From the NCBI RefSeq assembly GCF_963259705.1, contig NC_081848.1, forward strand, positions 53,343,408 to 53,407,407: 64,000 nucleotides of DNA, read 5' to 3'. The DNA comes from Myotis daubentonii (Eukaryota; Chordata; Mammalia; Chiroptera; Vespertilionidae). Positions 57,053 through 64,000 of this stretch are shown piece by piece (positions within the stretch are counted from its first letter, which is position 1; each line of letters starts with the position of its first letter). The position numbers and the translations under genes were made by a program. Below the pieces are notes generated by a model, which saw nothing but the letters and a program-made list of their open reading frames with translations, was not told where the DNA came from and made no database searches.

Positions 57053-58304
57053 ACAATCCTCGCCTTGCCGTAAGCTGTACTCAGATTGGCCCATTAGACA
57101 ACGGCAGAAACCTCCCTTGCTCCCGGTTCTAATTGAGTAATTTACGGTAAACAGGCTCCCTTTCCTCCAGAGCCCAGGCTGGCTCGTTAGCCAAATGGAG
57201 GTGAGCAAGCGCTGCCTCTAATGGGATGCAGGAGAGAAATGAGCTGTCCAAATGCGCGGCTGTCCCAGCAGGGGTTGAACTAAATCAGTGAACTTTAAGG
57301 CTTCAAGTCTTTTTTTGCAAACCAGCCCCTCCTAGTGAAGGAGGCATAGAACCAAGGTTGCAGTTCCAAGCGAGCTTGGGACAGAAAGTTCAGGGGAAGG
57401 GGTCTGAAGCCAGCTGTGCAGAGTGTGAGAGGGCCGAAGTACCTCACAGTTGGGTGATAGGGAGTATGCTTATTCTTCAGGGTGATGCCAACAGGTCACC
57501 AACATGCAGCTGTGTAAATACGACCCTACAGGACACTCCGAGACAGGCTTCGGGCATGATTCTGCATGAACCCGGGCGGATATCCTTATGGCACAACTGT
57601 CATTTTTTGTGAGTGCCAGGGCTTTGGGGAATGGGCGTGTGTTTGAGACAGGAATGAGTTGTATGTGTGGAGTAGTATGACTAGAAGTGACTGCAAGTGT
57701 TCAGTTCTGTCAAGCCTTCCCTGCTCTCTAGGGGAGAACCCCGGGGCTAGAGATGCAATGCAGTCCAGAATCCCGCCGCCACTGGGATGTCTTGGCAAAC
57801 AGCTACTGGTAACAAGGACAGCGGGGCATTATGGCTCCTGCAGGCAGAAGAGCAATTAGGAGATGGCTGGTGGCATAGAAAGGGAGACGACTAGAACTGC
57901 TTGAAGGGTGGGGATGCTTCTATGCCTCGCCCCTTCCCACTGTCACCCAGCGGGTCACTGGCTCTTTCTGCCCATGTGATGGACTGCCCCCTGGGGTCAG
58001 GGCACAAGCTGGGTAATCCTTTAGTATGGATCGTGATCTTAAGGAATCCCCCATGTGGACCATGACTGGATGCTTTTCCACATCCCAGCTAGCTAAGGGA
58101 AAGGCACATGGCTACTAAACACATCATTCCTTCAAAACGGGATTATGGTTCCTATTTCAAAGATTAATACTGTTGACTGTTGAACAATATGGTGGTTAGC
58201 GGCAGCGACCTCTTGTGAAGTCAAATATCCACATATAACTACAGCCCATCCAAGCATACTCAGATTCCCAACTTGGGAGCTGACCCTTGAAAACGCGGCT
58301 GTTT
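57053..58304. other. Intronic, unique, no gene
   Basis: 57060-57330 is balanced, non-repetitive sequence with FOX-like gtaaaca and homeobox-like taattg words. No coding exon is supported. Confidence 0.4.
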
Positions 58305-58545
58305 GTTAATCCTCATCGGAGGATATTTTTCCATTGATTTTTAGTGAGCGTGAAAGAGAGAGCGAAAGACAGAGAGAAATATCAATGTGAAAGAAACACA
58401 TAGATTGGTTGCCTCCTGCATGAGCCCTGAGCAAGGCCCAGGCAAGGGAGGAGCCTACAACCAAGTATGTGCCCTTGACCGGAATCAAACCCGGGACCCT
58501 TTGGTCTGCAGGCTGACGCTCTATCCACTGAGCCAAATCAGCCAA
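58305..58545 (-). mobile_element. Ves SINE, antisense
   Basis: taatcctcatcggaggatat tail (inverted gaggatt-type end), ccattgatttttagtgagc, inverted B box ggaatcaaacccgggaccc, end ctgagccaaatcagcc. Confidence 0.9.
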
Positions 58546-60359
58546 GGAGACAAGGTGGCTTTCATTTGCGCAGGTCCATAAACTGTGCAAGGGCCAACTG
58601 AACTTTGTGGGGTCAATGGAAAAAAATGTAAGTATAATTAGACCCACCCAAACTTGTGTTAACGGTCAATTTTACAATGAGGTCCTGAGAAGTTAGTTGC
58701 CCATAATCCTACTGCCAGAATTATGATCAGCCCGAACTGAATTGTCTTACAAAATTCTTGCTCCCACTCCCATCTCATTTTCATAAGCGCCAGTCCTCTG
58801 TGGTGATTTCAGCTACATGGATTAAACACCTGCTCAGACCCAGGACCAATCCCCTTATTCATTAACCCTCTCACCCTCACTTAGATGGGGGTCAAAGGTC
58901 AGACTTGGGGGGCGGGGGTGTCCAAGAGTCCCTTAGATCCTAGATCCTGCCCTCCAGACCTCACAGTTAGTGATGGAGTGGGATGCATGTTTAAACTGGT
59001 AGAACTGAACAGGTGAAATTTACCTTGACAGCAAATTTTCTCAAAATCTAACTTACTTTAAAAGTGTTTCTCACTGGTCCCCTTCATTCCTCCCCCCAAT
59101 TCCATTGATGACCTCAATGCAAATACAAGTGAGGTGTTCTGGCAGGATATTGCAGTTTAGCAAGTGGATGACACAGACAGTCCTAGGCAGGGGATCCTTT
59201 CCCTGATTGGTTGCCTGGAGCTCCTGCACCACCCCAGACCAGAGCAGCCTCTGGAGGCATCAGAATCATTGTCCACCTGAGTGTCTTTGCTGCTTCAACA
59301 GTCCAATCATCTGACCACAAACATACAAACTCCACAGCAAGTGCCATCATCACAGCCTCCACTCCAAGCCACCATTGCCAGGTGAGACCTGAGACTCCTA
59401 TGAGGTATATCAATCTATTTCTTCCCCCCCCCCTTCATTATGCTATATCTTGGTTGATGTCCCTGCCAACCTCAGAGTCTCTATCTACGTCTGTCTGGGT
59501 CTCTTCATTACAACACTGGACAGTCTCAGTTTGGGGACTTCCTGCTCCACTCTTCCCATACAGAGCCCAACTCCAGTCTTGCTATCTCTTACTGCACATG
59601 TGCTCAGACCCATCTCTGAGCAAAACGCAGGAGTAGCTTTCTGTAGACTGTGCACCCACAGATTTGGTCTGGTGCCTAGTGATTCCTAGGAAATCAGTTC
59701 AGAACCAAGTGAGAGGCACATAAGTGCAACAGCCTAGGGCAGATGGTCCTAAATGCAAGCCCCCTCCCCTCCTCCCCCAGTCCTGAGATCTGGGAGCTTT
59801 CTTTCCAGTTTAAGTCTTGGGTCCTAATTTAAAACTCTTCTAAACTTGGTGACTATGGGGGTCTCTTTGCTAGAAGGCAGAGTAGCTGAGCAGAATTTAG
59901 TCTTTAGTTTCTCAGAGATTCCAACTGCAGAAATATTCCCTCTCTGCCTACATTCCCCCATATACCCAGCCAGTGTGACCAACAACCCCACACAGGAATA
60001 TAGCACTGGCTGCATTCTGGAAAAAGCTGTTGTGACAGGGTGTTCAAGACTGTATTCAGGAGACCTGGCCAGCAGATGTATGTGAAAGTGGATGAGCTAG
60101 GGTGTGAGGAAATGAGCTTACCCTCCCCAACCAGATTTGAGGTGGCATCACTGTTCCAGCTTTGCTAAAGAATGCATGTTACATGTTCACCAGACTCTTT
60201 AGCAATCTATTCGATGATGAGGAAACAATGCTGTAGAGAAGTTAAGTGACCAGGCTGGAGCCATGATGCCAGGGAGTTACATGGATGACCAGAGCCCAGG
60301 TCTGTAGGCTCATAAAACTTTGAACTGCTGCAAGTAGTGATATCATAGTTCCCTTGCAG
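58546..60359. other. Flank upstream of second CALC copy
   Basis: No secure repeat or exon. A non-coding exon 1 and promoter for the CALC paralogue would be expected here, but I cannot point to them. Confidence 0.4.
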
Positions 60360-60453
60360 AGAGGCATCATGGGCTTCTGGAAATTCTCCCCCTTCCTGAC
60401 TCTGAGCATCTTGGTCCTGTACCAAGTGGGTATTGTCCAGGCAGCACCATTCA
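60360..60453 (+). pseudogene. CALC-family exon 2: signal peptide of CGRP/CRSP-type precursor
   Basis: Acceptor tagttcccttgcag (60346-60359), then agaggcatc and ATG at 60369, the layout of CALCA/CALCB exon 2. The encoded start is [19 protein letters not shown], then [10 protein letters not shown]. This is a hydrophobic signal peptide nearly the same as the known MGFQKFSPFLALSILVLLQ start of procalcitonin; W at residue 4 and the LYQ end are as in CRSP. CALCA leaves this exon after cattcag with gtaag following. Here the text is cattcagtaag, one G short, so the donor is displaced by a base and the phase to exon 3 would be wrong. No exon 3 or calcitonin exon is seen before the CGRP-like exon at 61204. 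With the broken exon 5 this indicates a pseudogene, although the signal peptide is intact. Confidence 0.8.
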
Positions 60454-61203
60454 GTAAGACAGCTCTGCCAGGAGCTCCAGGCAACCACTCCCCTCCTAAT
60501 GTCTCTGGGATCAAACAATTCTGTGGTCTGAACCACAAGACTAAATGGTCAGCATAGCTTTGTTTCTGAATCTGCTTGTCATTGGAGAATACAGTTATAT
60601 TTCCAAAAAGCACTGAGCTGTGGTGGTTATTGGTCTGGCCCGTGTCCCAGGCTTTCTGTATTCGGGGACCTGTGCTTCACCCCAGGAGAGCTGGACACAG
60701 GGTTTGGTGGTTGGTCCCCTTGAGCAAACTCAAGTCATAAGAATAGTTATGCTAAGGAGCAGGTAAGCACCTCGGGACCTGATGCTATAAATTCTATCTC
60801 TTCTTGGTAAAACAGGAATTTTTGCTGCCCATGAACAAAATGTGGCTTCTAGGTAGTCCTTGAGAATGGACTGGGCATGGCACCATAATTCTCTCTAGTC
60901 CCATAAACTTTGGTTGATTTTCAGTTTATTTAAACTAGAAAGATTGGTTGTTATAGCTCTCTGTTAAGTGTCACTTTTGGTTTTTGGACACTTTTGAGAA
61001 TGTCAATGATGAGTGATTGTGGCATTTTCCCTAAAGGCCCTGTAATTTTGTGCTGTGATAACTGTGTTTAGGTGAAAGACTTATTTAATTGGTGCCACTC
61101 AGAGAAGTAATTTTGCCATGATGGTCCCATGGGACAGGCTCTCCTGACCCATCCCCTCAAGCTCTCACTGACAGGTACTCTTTATCTTCATCCTACAAAT
61201 CAG
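60454..61203 (+). other. Intron of second CALC copy
   Basis: 60748-60940 aligns with 1615-1810 and 61080-61203 with 5621-5739 (both include ggtcccatg...aggct and tctcact.acagg). The segment that in the first copy is filled by HAL1 is uninterrupted here. No exon 3 or exon 4 (calcitonin) was found. Confidence 0.6.
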
Positions 61204-61373
61204 TGTCACTACCCAGAAGAGGGCCTGCAAAATGCCTACCTTCTTGGGTATCTATCTGAGCAAAGTTGCACAGAAAAATAAATCCAAGGCCAAAGATGTC
61301 CTCCCGCTAAAAACATGGGCCATTGCTGCATGGACCTTGAGTCCTGAGCAGTGAAAAAGACTCCAGGAAGAGG
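61204..61373 (+). pseudogene. CGRP-type exon 5, frameshifted
   Basis: The acceptor tcttcatcctacaaatcag and phase-2 entry are the same as at 5740, reading S-VTTQ-KR then ACKMPTF. Cys2 is kept, but the ring-closing Cys7 is replaced by Phe. The 3' part still aligns at nucleotide level with the GRRRR-DLQA-stop region (ggccattgctgcatggacc, ttgagtcctgagcag), but it is in a different frame from the KRAC start, so one or more indels lie between. The amidation signal is lost in the translated frame, which runs to TGA 61352-61354. A decayed paralogue of the exon at 5740. Confidence 0.78.
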
Positions 61374-61609
61374 GTGATTGCTTTTGTATTGTTGGGTGAG
61401 GATGAGGACTATGTATTGTGGGGGTGCAATCTATGCTCTAACCCTCCCTGGACCCAGATAGTAAAAAAAATCCTCAGGGGAATGACTCCAGTTTCTGAGA
61501 GTTCCAATAGCTGAAACTCCTAGATTTGAGGTTCATTTCTCTGTTTTCCAGTGTCTCCCTGCCACACTGAGATTTTCTGCTAGGAAGCATATATCCTGTT
61601 TATTTAAAA
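61374..61609 (+). other. Last intron of second CALC copy, left part
   Basis: The start ggtgattgcttttgtattg aligns with the intron after the first CGRP exon (gtgactgcctttgttctattg). The intron continues through the hAT and Ves elements to the exon 6-like segment. Confidence 0.55.
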
Positions 61610-61815
61610 CAGGGGTCCTCAAACTACGGCCCGTGGGCCACATGCAAATGCAAATATTGTATTTGTTCCCGTTTTGTTTTTTTACTTCAAAATAAGATAT
61701 GTGCAGTGTGCATAGGAATTTGTTCATAGTGTTTTTTTTTAAACTATAGTCCAGCCCTCCAACGGTCTGAGGGACAGTGAACTGGCCCCCTGTTTAAAAA
61801 GTTTGAGGACCCCTG
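61610..61815. mobile_element. Third hAT family MITE (caggggtcctcaaact termini)
   Basis: 206 bp. Inverted termini caggggtcctcaaactacgg and gtttgaggacccctg. Perfect 8-bp duplication atttaaaa at 61602-61609 and 61816-61823. Its middle (tttgttcccgttttgttttt, then ccctccaacggtctgaggg) matches a bat hAT family that I recall as Myotis hAT1-type. The name is uncertain. Confidence 0.88.
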
Positions 61816-61823
61816 ATTTAAAA

Positions 61824-62084
61824 CATGGTTCCCTGCAGTTATGATTGTGATTACTCTAATATTTGGGTTTGAAAAATAATGACACTATGCTTTTGAATAT
61901 ACCAGTACAGTGTAATGTTGTGTTCATCTGAATTCAAAGAATACATCTGGGGTCAGAAACTGTGTTTTCCATGTACTACCTATATGATCCTCGGGCAAAT
62001 ATTTTCACTGAGCCTATGTTTCCCCATTTGTAAGTTGCAGATATTGATAGTACCTACTGCTACCATTAATATAAAAACAAAATG
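61824..62084. other. Intron with a MIR-like scrap
   Basis: atgtttccccatttgtaagttgc and a following gatagtacctactgctac resemble MIR. Nothing else is seen. Confidence 0.4.
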
Positions 62085-62290
62085 AGGCCTGGCCAGTGTG
62101 GGTCAGTTGGTTGGAGCATTGTCCTGTGCACAGGAAGGTCACGGGTTCCATTCCCAGTTAGGGTGCATACCTAGGTTGTGAGTTCAATCCCAGTTAGGGT
62201 GTGCAGGGGAGACAACCAATCGTCTCTCTCTCTTCACCTCTCTCTAAAAATCAATAAAAACATATTGTCAAGTGAGGATTAAAAAAAAGA
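62085..62290 (+). mobile_element. Ves SINE, sense
   Basis: ggcctggccagtgtgggtcag head, B-box-like cacgggttccattccc, a duplicated cccagttagggtg segment, and a ctaaaaatcaataaaaac tail. Confidence 0.88.
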
Positions 62291-62355
62291 GTAAATCAGA
62301 TTAAAGATGTCAAGAACCTCATAATTAATAACTAAATTTTAGTTACTGTTTTTTA

Positions 62356-62562
62356 AAAATATGCTTTTATTTATTTCAGAGAGGAAGGAAGATGGAGAGA
62401 GAGACAGAAACATCATTGAGGAGAGAAAATCAATGATTGGATGTCTCCTTCACCGCCTCCCCCCACCCCCCTCCCCGCATTGGAGATCGAGTCTGCAACC
62501 CAGAATGTTTCATCCCATGTGGGAATGGATCTGAGACCTCCTGGTTCATAGGTCCATGCTCA
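62356..62562 (-). mobile_element. Ves SINE, antisense, in CALC exon 6-like sequence
   Basis: Left end ttttatttatttcagagagg, right end ggtccatgctcaac. Flanks ttactgttttttaaaa and ctactttttaaaa suggest a target duplication. Confidence 0.82.
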
Positions 62563-62710
62563 ACTCTACTTTTTAAAATTTGAATGAAAGTAACTTATAG
62601 GAAGAGTATGGAAGACACACTTATTTGCATCCTTCTTGACACTGAAAACTATCGTCTTTGTTTGAAAGAAACTCAAGCTAAATGCAAAATAAAATTATTG
62701 AAGTTACCCA
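62563..62710 (+). pseudogene. CALC-family 3' UTR exon 6 remnant
   Basis: tgaatgaaagtaacttatagg and acacacttatttgcatcc align with the remembered CALCA exon 6 text (taatgaaagcaacttgtagg, acacatatgtactcttgcat). An aataaa lies at 62688-62693 in the same gcaaaataaa context as in the first copy. The expected exon start has been separated by the Ves SINE. Confidence 0.6.
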
Positions 62711-63064
62711 GTGTGGATTTTTTAAAAAATATTTGATACTGTACTCAGTAAACATGGCAGGATGTCTCATTGGTTCATATGGTATCAAGTCGGGACTTTG
62801 TCAGCCCATTATCCAATGGTTGATGTTAGTTATCCTGCTAAAACTCAGTATGACATAAAATGACTGCTTCCTGGGTATCTGGGGACACAAGATAACACTG
62901 TGCATCCAGAGAGTTCTTCATTTAAAAAAGATGTCATTTGAGAACCTTAACAACACTACAAATGTATTCTATATATATGTCAATGGAGTCCTTGTTATTT
63001 ATACTGCCTCCCTCAAGAAGTGTCTAATTTTGTCTAATTTATTATGAACATATGTGCACCCAAA
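62711..63064. other. 3' flank of second CALC copy
   Basis: No gene or repeat recognised. Confidence 0.35.
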
Positions 63065-63290
63065 AATATGGCTCAGTGTATAGTGCGTCAACTGGCAGAC
63101 TGAAGGGTCCTGGGTTCAATTCCCAGTCAAGGGCAATGTACCTCAGTTGCAGGCTTGATCCCTGGCCCTGGTTGGGGTGCATGCGGAAGCAACCAATTGA
63201 TGTGTCTCTCTCACATCAATGTGTCTCTCTGTCTCTCCCCCTCCACTCTCTCTAAAAATCAATGGAAAGATATCATCAGGTGAGGATTAA
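63065..63290 (+). mobile_element. Ves SINE, sense
   Basis: tatggctcagtgtatagtgcg (A box), tcctgggttcaattcccag (B box), ctctcacatcaatgtgtctc, and a tcaatggaaagatatcatc tail ending gtgaggatt. Confidence 0.92.
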
Positions 63291-63899
63291 CAACAACAAG
63301 AAAAGTGGCTTCAGATTTTTGTAGTAAGATTACTACAGAGAGAAATACATATCACAAGAATTGTTTTTGGAGAATGAATGCACCCTTCTCAATAAGCTAT
63401 TGACTTCTGGTATCGCCTTCCCAATGTGTGCCTCCAAGTTGGCTCTGCAAATATCCCTGGTGATATGATAAATTTCAGAATGCATATCATTGTTCCACCC
63501 ACAAAAGGGTGATAGATTTTATTACTGACCAGATTTTATCTACTTGTCCCAATACCACTTACTAAATAAACTAAAATGTTCCACATTGATTAAACACCTT
63601 ATCATATGCTGATCACCTTCTGGCCTTTCTTTCCTCTTCTATTGATATGTTTATGCACCAGTAACACAATTTAATAACTATGAGGGCAAAGCTGCACTCA
63701 TATTTCTCTTTTTTCAAAATACTCTTAACAATTTTCACACATTTATTTGTCCAGAAGGAAGTTAGGATAATTGCAATTTTTTAAAAATCCTGTTAGATTT
63801 TTATTTGCATTGGGCTTTCCAGGTAGACAACTGCATTATCTGTAAATAACAGTAAATATTAATTCATATTTCTGTTCTTATTGTACCAAGTAGAACCTC

Positions 63900-63939
<40 letters not shown>

Positions 63940-64000
63940 ATAGAAGAATCTTTCTTCTTATTGTATACTAATATTTTTAAAGTCATAAACGGATATTAAG
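63291..64000. other. Intronic tail, (GT)n at 63905-63934
   Basis: AT-rich sequence; 63720-63930 resembles a decayed antisense L1. A pure (GT)n of about 30 bases. No gene is seen. Confidence 0.4.

Noticed and set aside
60354..60557. 67-codon reading of the CALC exon 2 region as a complete small protein
   Set aside because: It starts at a TTG inside the splice acceptor; the true start is ATG 60369. After codon 28 it reads through intron.
63065..63290. tRNA gene suggested by A and B boxes in Ves copies
   Set aside because: These are tRNA-derived SINE heads with SINE bodies and A-rich tails; no complete cloverleaf was identified.

Overview
This window is nuclear DNA from a bat, almost certainly a vesper bat (Vespertilionidae). 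The basis is the repeat content: many tRNA-derived Ves SINEs, HeliBat-type Helitrons, SPIN and a second short hAT family (OposCharlie1/nhAT type), a piggyBac remnant with TTAA ends, and young L1 and half-L1 (HAL1) copies. Older mammal-wide L1M, L2, MIR, MaLR-type and MER5-type repeats lie beneath these. Most of the 64 kb is transposon-derived or intronic. Long open frames here are nearly all chance frames or repeat shadows.

Three stretches carry host gene exons, all on the + strand. (1) At 5.7-6.85 kb lie the last two exons of a calcitonin/CGRP-family gene (CALCB/CRSP-like). One exon encodes a complete but very divergent 37-residue CGRP-like peptide with a Cys2-Cys7 ring and a Gly-Arg amidation and cleavage signal. 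The other is a 3' UTR exon with a poly(A) signal. Its upstream intron is swollen by two half-L1 elements. (2) At 25.46 kb lies a 33-codon first coding exon that I recognise from memory as INSC (inscuteable spindle-orientation adaptor). It has a GTACGT donor. INSC is the downstream neighbour of CALCB in human, so the synteny agrees. A CpG island at 27.35-27.83 kb with a strong GTAAGT donor may be an alternative INSC first exon. (3) At 60.36-62.7 kb lies a second calcitonin-family copy: a signal-peptide exon 2, a frameshifted CGRP exon and an exon 6 split by a SINE. It looks like a decayed tandem paralogue, and it probably sits inside INSC intron 1 because no further INSC exon was recognised up to 64 kb.

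Layout. 0-5.4 kb: two HAL1 elements in the CALC intron with nested hATs and SINEs. 5.6-6.9 kb: CALC exons around a giant (TTC)n tract. 7-21 kb: intergenic, with old L1M, MaLR, MIR, MER5, SPIN and Ves. 21.2-23.1 kb: a full-length HAL1 with 19-bp target duplications. 23.4-24.9 kb: two head-to-tail Helitrons. 25.4-27.8 kb: INSC 5' end. 28-37 kb: intronic, with a 7SK pseudogene inside a hAT, L1M and L2. 37.95-40.26 kb: a young 5'-truncated L1. 41-55 kb: L2 and a 5-kb old L1 with insertions nested in it. 56.4-57.05 kb: piggyBac. 60-63 kb: CALC paralogue. The nested insertions allow a relative dating of the transposon waves.

All family assignments were made by eye from remembered consensus sequences; none was checked against a database.
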